A stretch of 64,000 bases of DNA from positions 61,527,001 through 61,591,000 of the forward strand of contig CM073887.1 in the NCBI GenBank assembly GCA_037176705.1, given 5' to 3'. Below the pieces are notes generated by a model. It made no database searches. It saw only the letters and a program-made list of their open reading frames with translations, and was not told where the DNA came from. Shown here piece after piece: positions 45,180 to 64,000 of this stretch (the first letter of the stretch is position 1; the number at the start of each line of letters is the position of its first letter). A program made the translations under genes and the position numbers. This stretch comes from Molossus alvarezi (Eukaryota; Chordata; Mammalia; Chiroptera; Molossidae).

Positions 45180-45755
45180 ATGATGAGACGTTTCCAGACC
45201 CCTCGGACAATGGTGGTCCTGGCTGTGGTCCTCTGCACCCTCACTCTCCTCTTCCTCCTCCTCAGTCTGCACATGTCACCATGCCCTAGCAGGTGTCTGA
45301 AAGAGCCGCTGGGCACCCCCAAAGCTCTGACCTGGCCCCCTCCGCTCACCTTCCCCCCATCCACCCCCTGCCGGGCCAACACTTCTATGGCCAAACTGGC
45401 CGACTTCAGCCGGCTGCCACAGCATGTGCGTGACTTCCTGCTGCACAAACACTGCCGGGACTTCCCTCTGATGCAGGACCCCCCACTGAGCAAGTGCAGG
45501 CAGCCAGTCTTCCTGTTACTGGTCATCAAGACATCTCCCAGGAATTACGAGCGCAGGGAGCTGGTGCGGCGCACTTGGGGCCGTGAGCGGAAGGTGCGCG
45601 GCGTCCAGTTGCGCCGTCTCTTCCTGGTGGGTACAGCCCCACAACCGCAGGAGGCCCGCAAGGTCAACCAGCTGCTAGCAATGGAGGCCAGGATTCATGG
45701 CGACATCCTGCAATGGGACTTCTATGACTCCTTCTTCAACCTCACACTCAAGCAG
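45180..45755 (+). CDS. B3GNT3: B3GNT3 first coding exon
   Basis: 192 codons from the ATG to FFNLTLKQ, with a GTAGGC donor at 45756. A likely acceptor lies at about 45063 (GTCCACAG). Confidence 0.95.
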
Positions 45756-48131
45756 GTAGGCTGGCGGGAAGTCACCTGATCAGGGCCACCTGTCCTTCCT
45801 GCCCAGATAGCCACCATCTCTGAGGAGCCCAAGGGGACCAGCAGACCCCTCCCCCCTCCCTACCCCCTCTACTGTCCTCATGACATCTGAAGTCCTTTTT
45901 CTCTAGGGGAGGCAGGGAGAAAGCACAGGCTGACCAGAGTTTACAAGCCTGGCTATAGGGGCCTGATGACCCAGGTTGAAATTCAGGTTCTGTGTTGCTC
46001 TTGCTAATGGTTCACCTCTCTGTGCCTCAGTTTCCTCATCAGGGAAATTGGGATATTAATTGGACTCATTCACCTCTGAGGGCTGCTGTAAGGATTATGA
46101 GATGATATTTAGAAGGCACCTGGACCAGTGGCAGGCTCTCAAATAACATTGGCAATGGGGTGGAGGGAGGCAGGTACTGAACAGAACACACCTTGTTTAT
46201 TTGCTCTGGTTCTGTCTCCCCATGAGGCCCAGTCTGTGCAGTGGATACTCAATAAAAACTTTAAAAGAAATCCTCACCTGAGGACATGCTTAGAGAGAGG
46301 AAAAGAGAAAGAGAGAGAAGAGAGAGAGAGAGAAACATTCATCAGTTGCCTTCTGTATGCTTCTGATTGGGGATCAAACCCACAACCCAGGTACGTGCCC
46401 TGACTGGGAATCGAACTGGCAACCTTTTAGTGCACAGGATAACGCTCAACCAACCGAGCCATTTTGGCTGGGCAATAAAGATGTTTTTGATGGACAAGAA
46501 CCCATGACAGGTATAAAGAATCCACATGCAGAGGAGGAACTGGAGACTCAAGGATCCATGCAGGTTGGGGCCAGCTGAGTAGAGACCCAATGCAGTTTCC
46601 TGCTCCTAGTAGGTACAGACTGGTCTAGATTCAAGACCTCAAGGTGTTGCTTCTGTGTTATGTGACCTTGCTCAAGGCACTATGTCTGGGCAGCTTCTAT
46701 TTCCTCATCTGTAAATGGGATTGAAGACCCCTTCCTATGTTTGCATTAGGGATTCAAAGCAGGTCAGGCCCTGAGGACAGTACCTGGCAGGCAGCAAAGG
46801 TTATTATGGAGGAATCTGAAGACAAAGCAAGCAGAGGGCCAGGAACTGTCAATATACCATGTTCTTTTTAATCCTCACCTGAGGACATTTTTTTCGTTGT
46901 TTTTTTTTTTTGTTCAGTTAGAGTGGGAGGGAGAGAGAGAGAGAAACATTGACATAAAGGGACATATCGAGTGGTTGCCACCCGCACCACCCAACCAGGG
47001 CCAGGGACAAATTGCAACCGAGATACGTGCCCTTAGTGGGAACTGAACCCGGGTCTCTCTAGACCGCAGGCTGACGCTATATACCATGTTCTTAACACAA
47101 AACACCAAAGCACATGGTAAACATTAATTTAACAAATGAATCTAGCCCCTATGAGCATTGAGCCCACAATGTGTGCTGGGAACTTGGCATGGGTAGGAGA
47201 CACAGACTCCACCAGGGGGAGCTCAGAGTCTGGTGGGGGAGGGGGGTAGGTTCAGTGATAAACACACAAGTAATTATATAACAGAAGCACTTGGCCGTGC
47301 AAAGTGGGAATAACAGTAAATGTAAATGTGACAATTTTGTTGGTGCTTTACAGAAAATTATCTCTATGGATCCCCAGCAATCCTACAGGCAGGTCCTTAG
47401 ATGAGGCCTGAATGGAAAGTTGGAAACTGAGGCACAGAGAGGAGCAGTTGGTTGCTGAGGTCACACCACAGCCTTGAACCCAGGCTGGGTTGACTGGGGA
47501 TACATCCTCCGCTGGGCTTGATGGGCTGGGGCGGCCATCCCAGCCCTTAAGCCCACTTACCTTATCCACCCACCTGCAGGTACTCTTCCTACAATGGCAG
47601 GAGACTCGGTGCACCAACGCCAGCTTCATACTTAATGGGGACGACGATGTCTTTGCACACACAGACAACATGGTCTCCTACCTGCAGGGCAACAACCCTG
47701 ATCACCATCTCTTTGTGGGGCATCTGATCCAATCTGTGGGCCCCATCCGGGTCCCAGGGAGCAAGTATTACGTGCCAAAAATAGTGACACAGGAGGAGCA
47801 CTACCCACCCTACTGTGGAGGTGGTGGCTTCCTGCTCTCCCGCTTCACAGCTGCTGCCCTGCGTCTGGCTGCCTGCACCCTAGACCTCTTCCCCATTGAT
47901 GATGTCTTCCTGGGCATGTGCCTGAAGCAGGCGGGCCTGAAGCCCACCTCACACAGTGGTATCCGCACTGCCGGCATTTGGGCCCCCTCGGGACGTTTGT
48001 CCTCCTTTGACCCCTGCTTCTACCGGGAGCTGCTGCTGGTGCACCGCTTCTTGCCGTATGAGATGTGGCTCATGTGGGATGCACTGAGCCAGCCCAACCT
48101 CACCTGTGGCAAGCGAATGCAGATCTATTGA
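45180..48131 (+). CDS. B3GNT3: B3GNT3, beta-1,3-N-acetylglucosaminyltransferase 3
   Basis: Golgi type II membrane glycosyltransferase of family GT31. It adds GlcNAc in beta-1,3 linkage to extended core 1 O-glycans, as in L-selectin ligand synthesis. Two exons (45180-45755 and 47580-48131) join in phase 0 to 375 codons, against 372 in human. Start at the first of two tandem ATGs, which has A at -3. Visible: membrane anchor at about residues 12-31 ([19 protein letters not shown]), the family block [17 protein letters not shown], the DxD-type metal site [33 protein letters not shown] and the C-terminus QIY. N-glycosylation sequons include ANTS, FNLT, TNAS and PNLT. No disruption seen. The 5' non-coding exon is uncertain. 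Confidence 0.97.
46268..46474 (-). mobile_element. Old Ves-like SINE
   Basis: TCCTCACCTGAGGACATGCT to GAGCCATTTTGGCTGGGC. CAATAAA on both sides. Confidence 0.82.
46867..47077 (-). mobile_element. Ves SINE, tRNA end truncated, with TSD
   Basis: ATATACCATGTTCTT on both sides. The head stops at GACCGCAGGCTGACGC. Confidence 0.92.
47580..48131 (+). CDS. B3GNT3: B3GNT3 second coding exon
   Basis: Acceptor CACCTGCAG, then [11 protein letters not shown] through [11 protein letters not shown] and TGA (183 codons plus stop). Carries the catalytic DDD site. Confidence 0.97.
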   Translation, partial: VLFLQWQETRCTNASFILNGDDDVFAHTDNMVSYLQGNNPDHHLFVGHLIQSVGPIRVPGSKYYVPKIVTQEEHYPPYCGGGGFLLSRFTAAALRLAACTLDLFPIDDVFLGMCLKQAGLKPTSHSGIRTAGIWAPSGRLSSFDPCFYRELLLVHRFLPYEMWLMWDALSQPNLTCGKRMQIY

Positions 48132-49600
48132 GGTGGTGTCAGGGCCTCTAGCCTCTAGGCTCCTTTCTCCACCCTCACAGGAAGGGCTAACATTTTCCTC
48201 CCAGGAAGATGAGACCTTTGTCCTCCTAGGGCATAGGGGAGTGCCAGGGAGGGTCTGCTGAGTGAATAGGGTTTTTTTGTTTTTGTTTTTTAATATGTTT
48301 TCATTGACTTTAGAGAGAGAAAGGAAGGGAGAGGGGGAGAGAGAGAATCATCAATGAGAGAGAAACATCAATTGGCTGCCTCCTGCACACCCCCTACTAG
48401 GGCTTGAGCCCTGCAATCCTGCATGTGCCGCAACCAGGAATCGAACCGGTGACCTCTCGGTGCATGGGAGGATGCTCAACTAAGCCACACTGGCCGGGCC
48501 TGATGAGTGAATAGTTTTGTGGCAAATACCTACACATCCTTCAAAACTCACCCCATACTGCTTAGGCCATGTTCATCATCCTTCCTAGACTCTCAGCTGG
48601 AGGGACCTTCTCTTTCAATGGCAGCTACTGGCAGAAGCACTTCTGCCAGGGTTCCAGCTGCTGCTGCTGCTTCCAGCCCATTTGAGTCAAAGTCCCACAT
48701 CTCAACCCCGACCTTGATCATGGGCTGGACCCTAAATAGTGGCCAGCCTCTCCTTGGTAGTGGACCTGCAGTGGTTTAATCGTGGGTGAGTTCCGGCCAT
48801 GGTTCAAGGTCACTTGGGAATTTCTGGGTTCACATGCAGCTGAAGGGAAGCATTTTTCAGCAAGGGAGAGGGGTTCAGATACTGACCTCTTCATGGGTCT
48901 TGAAACCCTCAGATGCAGGAGGGGCCAGAGAGGCCATGAATAGGACTGCCCCTCCCTGCCTGTGGTATCAAGTGCTCTAGTGGTAGAAATATTGGGTAGA
49001 GGATGGAGGCAGCTGTCTGTCTCGGGTTATGAAGACTCAGTGTCTGGAGTACCTGGCAGGACCCAGCCCCCTCACCTGGGCTCCCCAAGAACTCAGGGGA
49101 CAGTATTGGGACCAGAGGGATCTTCACTGAGCCCAAAGACAGCACAAACACACCCCAGTGCCCAGAGAAGGAGGGGGTTTAGGTCCTAGAGGGGCCCTGA
49201 GCTCTTGGAACCCAGGACTGGCCCCCAAAGCAGTGTATCCTTCTGATTAGGGAGATCTAAGTGAACCAGCAGACCCCAACCCTGTAGGCCTTGAACAGGT
49301 GTTTGGCAAGGCCCCTTCCCAATCCCACCCAACCTCCTTTCTCCTCCCTGGCTCACCTCCTCCTGCTAGGTGTGACTCTGCTGTCCTTCTCTCCCTTCTT
49401 TATTTATTGTGCACCTACTGTATGTTGCACACCTTGCCCTGTACTCTTTCTCCTAGCCCCATGGGAAGGGTCAGCACATACAGACCCACCTTATAGCCAT
49501 GAGGTTCTATCATACAATCCCCATCTCAGGACGAAGAGAGGGTGCAAGTGAGAAGAATGGTCAGAGTTAGATCAATAAATATCCACTGTGACTCATTTGG
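48132..49600 (+). other. B3GNT3: B3GNT3 3' UTR with embedded SINE
   Basis: Non-coding sequence to an AATAAA at 49574-49579. A B-type SINE (48270-48500) lies 140 bases after the stop. The extent is inferred. Confidence 0.6.
48270..48500 (-). mobile_element. B-type SINE in the B3GNT3 3' UTR
   Basis: TGAGTGAATAG on both sides (48259-48269, about 48504-48514). Confidence 0.92.
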
Positions 49601-49886
49601 ATATTTGTGTGTGTGTACACTATTAAGTGGGCATTAAATGACATTAAGGCCCTCCCAGGATTGGAATCCTGCACTTGACCATTCCCTCCTTGTCTGGTCT
49701 TGGCAAGCAGCCATCTCCCTGGGCCTTAGTTTTCCAATTTTGATTTGTGATGATTCTCAAATTGTCAAGCTCCTAGAAGTGATGGTGGGTCCATGGCTGC
49801 CAGGAGCCAAACCCACATGAGGTCTGGCCCAGGCTTGTCCTATTTTTTAAGAAAATACAAAAAGCTACTTTGAATTCTGCAGGAAT
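49601..49886. other. Short gap between convergent genes
   Basis: Lies between the B3GNT3 poly(A) signal and the INSL3 poly(A) signal. Nothing recognisable. Confidence 0.5.
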
Positions 49887-50225
49887 TTTATTTATTTACT
49901 ACTGAGGAAACACAGCAAGATAGGGTATCACAAATGCAGAGAGGGTGGTACCTGGGGCTCCTCAGAGGTGAGGACATTTGGCCCTCAGTGTCTGACATCT
50001 CTGTAAAATCAAGGATCCTCTAAGCCAGGGTATTGGGGGTGTTTTTTCCCCCAAGTTGACCCCACAGAAAACAAGTGACCTAGGGTAGGTGGTGAGTTCC
50101 CTGTCTCAGGAGGTAATCAACAATGTACCCCCAGATATGGGGCTTTATGGTGGTGTATGGCTTCAGGAGTTTCAGACCAGACCTTCTGAGTCTCTGGCTC
50201 TCCTGAGGCCATGCCCCAGGAGAGC
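49887..50225 (-). other. INSL3: INSL3 3' UTR
   Basis: Minus-strand AATAAA hexamers at 49887-49892 and 49891-49896, about 330 bases after the stop. Confidence 0.7.
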
Positions 50226-50422
50226 TTAGTGGGGACAGAGGGTCAGCAGGTCTTGCCAAGTGCAGCCACTGAGGCAGCAGTGGCGGACAGGGTTGGTTGC
50301 AGCTGCCCGGCGGTGGTAGTGATGGTGAGAGGCCTGGGGCAGGGGCTGTGGGTCAAGTACCAGCATAGAGTCCTCGTCCACCAGGCCATGATGTCGTCCT
50401 TCCAGCCATTGCAGCAGCTCAC
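50226..50422 (-). CDS. INSL3: INSL3 exon 2 (C-peptide, A-chain)
   Basis: Begins with the last two bases of an Arg codon, then ELLQWLEG, the C-peptide, the A-chain and TAA at 50226-50228. Confidence 0.97.
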
Positions 50423-51451
50423 CTGGAGATAGAGTTCAGCATAGATAGGGGACCTCAGAAGACCCCCACCCATTCTGTGTACACACCCCTGCATGCTCAC
50501 ATCCCACTGAATTGTCCACCAAACACTCATCATGCATACAAACAGTGAGCACTTATAAGTGCCTACTATATACTGGGCACAGATTTAATCACCCATCCAA
50601 GTGTGTGCACACTTGACCCACACCCACACTCAAGTCCCTTGCAGTGCACACTCACATGTGCTACCTATCACATAGACACACATACACTTCACAGAGTAGA
50701 AGACAGCAGAGGTGACGTGACACATTTACGTGCATGGGTGTTCAGACAGTGGGTACACATGGACATGTACACTCCTGGATGAGCATACACAGGCACATAC
50801 CCTCAAACCCCCTCCCAGTGCCCCCACCCGCCATGTGCACCTCTATACACCTATCTGCACCGTGTCACACAAACCCGTATTATGCCCTCTGCACCAGGGC
50901 TAGGACTAAGATGAGGAGAGTGAGCAATGGCCTCCTGGAGCACAATTTAAGGTAGCACCCAAACTCAACAATAAAAATCATATTTTTAAAAAATCAAAAT
51001 TAATACAAAAATGCATGGAGATCAAAATACTGAAATGGTAAAGACGGATCTGACCGTGCACTTGCAAGACTCTGTCTCTTTCCGCAAGGCCCCGCACGGG
51101 TTCCCGCCAGTTGGGGAAAGCATCCTCTCCGGACTTCACACGCCGCGCAGCCAGCAGGTGGACCCCGGTTCCCCCGTGCAAACCCACCCGCGGCCCTGAC
51201 GCCCACATGAGCCCCGTGCCTACAGAGACCCAAGAACACACTCCCCACCCGCCCCACTCACGGTCGCCGCCAGCCACTGGCCGCCCGGCCTCGGGGGACC
51301 AGCGCGGGCCACCGCACACTCGCACCAGCGCCCGAACGAAGTGGTGGCCACACAGTTTCTCTGGCGCCACCGGGGCGGGCACGCGGTCCAGCGCCAGTAC
51401 CAGGGCCGGACTCAGCAGCACCAGTGCCCAGGGGAGCAGGCGGGAGTCCAT
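50226..51451 (-). CDS. INSL3: INSL3, insulin-like peptide 3 precursor
   Basis: Relaxin-family hormone made by Leydig and theca cells. It signals through RXFP2 and drives testis descent. Two exons (51451-51262 and 50422-50226) join at a split Arg codon (C|GT) to 128 residues plus TAA, against 131 in human. Signal peptide at residues 1 to about 21 ([17 protein letters not shown]). B-chain with [21 protein letters not shown]. Connecting peptide with [15 protein letters not shown]-chain with the CC-X3-C-X8-C pattern ([21 protein letters not shown]). All six cysteines are present. Donor GTGAGT, acceptor CTCCAG. Intact. Confidence 0.97.
50423..51261 (-). other. INSL3: INSL3 intron with CA-rich stretch
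   Basis: Irregular (CA)-rich sequence at about 50460-50900. No clean microsatellite. Confidence 0.7.
51262..51451 (-). CDS. INSL3: INSL3 exon 1 (signal peptide, B-chain)
   Basis: ATG at 51451 (minus), [12 protein letters not shown]... to AGGD plus one base. Confidence 0.97.
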
Positions 51452-51488
51452 AGTGGCGGGAGGCGCCCAAACCCAGCGGGCACCCCCC

Positions 51489-51494
51489 CTTATA
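51489..51494 (-). promoter_or_regulatory. INSL3: INSL3 TATA-like box
   Basis: Minus-strand TATAAG about 40 bases upstream of the INSL3 ATG, in a GC-rich context. A TCAAGGGCA at 51565-51573 resembles an SF-1 half-site, a known class of regulator of INSL3, but it is one base off. Transcription start not known. Confidence 0.5.
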
Positions 51495-51933
51495 GGCGCC
51501 CAGCCTGCCCCAGCTGGGGACCTTGGAGCAAGGAGGAAGCATGTGAGAGGGCCCAGGGAGAGGGTCAAGGGCAGGGGCAGGGTGAGTTCAGTGTAAGCCC
51601 TGACACTGTTTTCTCTTTTTTATAATGCTAGTGCCTGACTTAATCAAGCTTTGATTATGGAGGCAACCACCTCATTGGGGGCAATCTCCAAAAAGCACAT
51701 GCCAGCAACTGGATGAAGTACCAGGCGACCTTCCTCCCTGAGACTCCTGTTTTAGAGATCTGGGTTGATTTTGATAACTGACCATTTGGGCCACTTGCTT
51801 TTTCTCTTTTGCACTTTAAATTACTACTCTCATGTTTTAAATTCACCAATAAAGGATATCTGCAAAACTCTAGCCTTCCCCCAACCCCCTCGTTCCCCAC
51901 CCATCCTCAGTGCCATTAAAAGCAGAAGCCCAG

Positions 51934-52146
51934 CCTGGCCAGTGTGGCTCAATAACTGAGTGTCAACCCATGCATTGAGAGGTCTCCAGTCTGAGGTCCC
52001 GGGTTCCATTCCTGGCTGGGGTACATGCCCGGTTGCAGGCTCGATCACCAGTAGGGAGAGTGCAGGAGGCAGCCAATTATTGATGTTTCTATCTCTCTCC
52101 CTCGCCCTTCCTCTCTCTCCAAAAATATCAATAAACTTTTTTTTTT
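51934..52146 (+). mobile_element. B-type SINE with TSD
   Basis: AAAGCAGAAGCCCAG on both sides. Upstream of INSL3. Confidence 0.94.
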
Positions 52147-52149
52147 AAA

Positions 52150-54733
52150 GCAGAAGCCCAGACCTGAGCAGGTTCTTTCTTTCTCTACCCACCACTTTGC
52201 TGTGTGGCCCTGAGATGTGTTGTGTCATTTCCAGGTTCTATAAGTAGTAAACCTTGATTTTTTTTCAAAGTTCCTTGATGGTTACTGATGGTATCTTGTA
52301 ATCATAATAGACACAGGGACTGGTCCAGCCACTTCGTGGTTATTGATAGGCTGAGACAGGCACAAAATAGTAAAGGTCTCTTTCCCTGGGCAGGGCCTAG
52401 GGTGTACCTCTCTTGGGTGGACTGCTGGTTAAGGAGTCTTTATTATTATTTTTAACCATTTTAAAGAAGTGAAATAGATAAACTGAGAAATAATTTCATG
52501 GGTTGGGGTGGTAGCACTCGGCCAACTGAGACCAGGGACATCCAGAATCTTGTTGTTATTAGGGTACACATAAGGAAACTGTGGCTCAGAGAGGGGATCC
52601 CACACTTGCCCAGGGTTGCAGGAGGCTGGGGTCCTGGCTTGCTCTGCCTCTCTCACACCAAGGTCCCCTAGGGCTGGGCAGACTGAAGGGCCCAGAACAA
52701 ATGTGGTTTCATTTGCTCAGCACCTACTGGGTGCCATCCTGATGCCCAGGAGGTCTTATGACCCTGTTTGACCAAGAACAGAAAATAAGACAGAGAGAGC
52801 CTGAGCTGAAAAACTGGTCTTGCTCAAGCTTAGAGCAGCCTGCAACCACCTGACTCACTCTGCACTTTTTACCAAAGCAGGTGGCTTTTCCTGGCCTGAG
52901 CGATCTGTCTTTGTCTCTCACTTGCTCTCTCTCTTTCTCTCTTTCCCTCCCTCCCTGTCTCTCTCTCTCTCTCTCTCCATATTTTTCCAGCAGTCCTGAG
53001 GAGCACACAGGGGACTAGCTTGGCCCTCCTGATGTTGAACCCCTCCCCACAGCCTAGCCTTCCCAACTGGGCCTTGCCCTCTGACCCACGCAGAACAGCC
53101 TGTTCCCTCCACCCACCAAAAGCCTGTAATCAGCTCCCCAGGACAGAACCGAGGCCAGCAGCTGGGGCTGGGGGAAGGGCTTCTGTCCTCCAGGACCCTA
53201 GCCAATGCCCTACCCTGCTGTTTCTGCTCCTGCAACCTATCCTAAGGCCCCCATTGTGCCCCTCGGGGGTCTCTATCTCCCAGCTCTAACCACATTTCTT
53301 CCCAGATGGCACCCCCTCAAGGTTCCCCATTGCCCAAGTCCAGCAACAAACCATCCCTTCCACTGAACTTTTAATTTTAAAACAATAAGTTTTTATTGAT
53401 TTTTTAGAGAGGAAGGGAGAGAGAGATGGAAACATTGATGTGAGAGAGAAGCATCGATTGGCTGCCTCCTGCATGCCCCCTACTGGGGATCAAGCCCACA
53501 ACCTGGGCATGTGCCCTGACTGGGAATGGAACTAGGACCTCTCAGTCCATGGGACAACACTCAATCCACTGAGCCACACCAGCCAGGCCCACTGAACTCC
53601 TTTACTCATTCAACAAACACCCCCAGAGTCCCCTCTGTGTCCACCCCACCCAGCCCCCATGGAGCCTCCAGGTAGGAAGAGACAGAGCTGGACATAGTCA
53701 CCACCGCAGCCCTAGGGTCAGAAGGAAGTATAGGGCTTATTGGGAATGGTGAGAGCACATCAAGGAAGGCTGCAGGGATTGATAGCTGGGGTTTTGAGAG
53801 ATGAATACAAGTTTTCCAGGGAGGCTAAGTGGCAGAAAAGCCTTGTGGGCAGGTGAGAAGGGTTGATGGGCCTTAACCTGCATGAGCCTCCAGAGGTTGA
53901 CTCTACTTACATAGCTGAGGGGCCAGCATACGGAACTGGGACCTGGAGAGGGGAAACAACTTGCTCACTGTCACACAGCAAATAAGTGGCAGAGCTATGG
54001 TCTCCAACAAACTCTGTACTCTGAGCCTCCTCGCTCTTGCCATGCTGCTCCTTCTGCCAAGAATGCCTTTCCCTCCCTCAACTACTGAAAAGCTCCTGTC
54101 AGGCTCCAGGGTCATCAGTGTGTAACCCTCTGGTCAAGACAGAAAGGGCCCCAGTGTACAGGCAGGGAAACAAGCCCGAGGTACAGTTAGGATGGACTGG
54201 GACCCCAGCCTCTCCTGGCTCTTCACACAGTCCCAGTCACACTTGCTCCCCTAAAAAATGAATTTCCAACCAGAGCTCTTGTCTTGGCTCTTGTCCTTGG
54301 CTTCCTCCAGTGAGAGTAGGATAAGTGAACAGAAGCCTGAGATTATACATTTAAATCTACACAATGTCCTTGCTGGAAATGAGACAGGAAGACATCCTCT
54401 GAGAGGATGGGAAGATGGGAGGAGCTTAAATGCCGTCCCTCGCTTCTGGGGGCAGGGCTCAGCGGGCCCTATTGAGGCATCTGTCTTGAATCTTTACAAG
54501 CTCCAAAGGCCACGAAGCTGCTTTGGATGCCCCCCAAATGCAATGCCATTTGACTCATGGGGGTCTTTGTGAAGCAGGTGACCCAGAGAGGAACAGCATC
54601 CTGCCCAAACTCACAAAGCCAGTCCATTGAAACAAGAACCCAGAGGTCTGTGTGCAGTAGATATAAAAATGACAGTGAGTGAGATTATCCCTCCAAACAA
54701 GCAGGGAAGGTGTGCATCTCATGCCTCTGGACA
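52150..54733 (-). other. JAK3 3' UTR and JAK3-INSL3 interval
   Basis: No further exon seen. Part is JAK3 3' UTR, but I cannot place its end (minus AATAAA candidates include 52440). A (CT)-rich run lies at 52920-52977. Confidence 0.45.
53370..53587 (-). mobile_element. B-type SINE with TSD
   Basis: CCACTGAACT on both sides. In the JAK3-INSL3 interval. Confidence 0.93.
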
Positions 54734-63998
<9,265 letters not shown>

Positions 63999-64000
63999 CC

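Larger units (their letters stand above)
45756..47579 (+). other. B3GNT3: B3GNT3 intron between coding exons
   Basis: Contains MIR-like sequence at about 45970-46145 and 46650-46760, and two SINEs (46268-46474, 46867-47077). Confidence 0.7.

Noticed and set aside
45110..45529. 139-codon minus-strand ORF
   Set aside because: Antisense shadow of the B3GNT3 first coding exon.
51111..51596. 161-codon plus-strand ORF over INSL3 exon 1
   Set aside because: Antisense shadow in GC-rich sequence. Low-complexity peptide.

Overview
This is a piece of a mammalian nuclear genome, most likely from a yangochiropteran (probably vespertilionoid) bat. Three observations support that: four spliced vertebrate genes with canonical GT/AG junctions; their order and strands (FCHO1 +, B3GNT3 +, INSL3 -, JAK3 -), which match human 19p13.11; and about 40 tRNA-derived SINEs of the bat Ves type, many with intact target-site duplications (TSDs). 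The species call is an inference from the SINEs.

Layout. 1-5710: the last nine exons of FCHO1 (C-terminal mu-homology domain) and its 3' UTR. 5711-8800: intergenic, with an old L1 3' end cut by a probable solo LTR and SINEs. About 8850-9068: a GC-rich block that could be B3GNT3 exon 1. 9069-45179: mostly B3GNT3 intron 1, greatly expanded by insertions: an ORF1-only (HAL1-like) L1 at 13285-16810, a solo LTR inside it (16354-16727), a minus-strand gammaretrovirus-like provirus (17160-24026), a second solo LTR (26441-27237), an older decayed class I ERV pol remnant (about 28690-29850), and many SINEs. 45180-48131: the two coding exons of B3GNT3. 50226-51451: INSL3 (two exons, complete). 54734-63863: the last 18 exons of JAK3, from the end of FERM through SH2, pseudokinase and kinase.

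The four genes are not a pathway. FCHO1 nucleates clathrin-coated pits, B3GNT3 extends Golgi glycans, INSL3 is a gonadal peptide hormone and JAK3 signals from common-gamma-chain cytokine receptors. All reading frames were checked across splice junctions by hand and are consistent.

Most interesting: (1) JAK3 ends right after the kinase domain because of a stop next to a G5 run, with a recognisable relic of the lost tail downstream. (2) The provirus has exact ends, a 4-bp GACT TSD and a primer-binding site best matching tRNA-Thr, yet has lost protease, most of env and the 5' part of its 3' LTR, and its nucleocapsid zinc knuckle has Gln for His. (3) Head-to-tail SINE dimers are flanked by single TSDs. 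(4) A 'mini-Ves' SINE of about 85 nt, only the tRNA head, ends at the same point in four copies. I found no evidence of a wholly new biological system.
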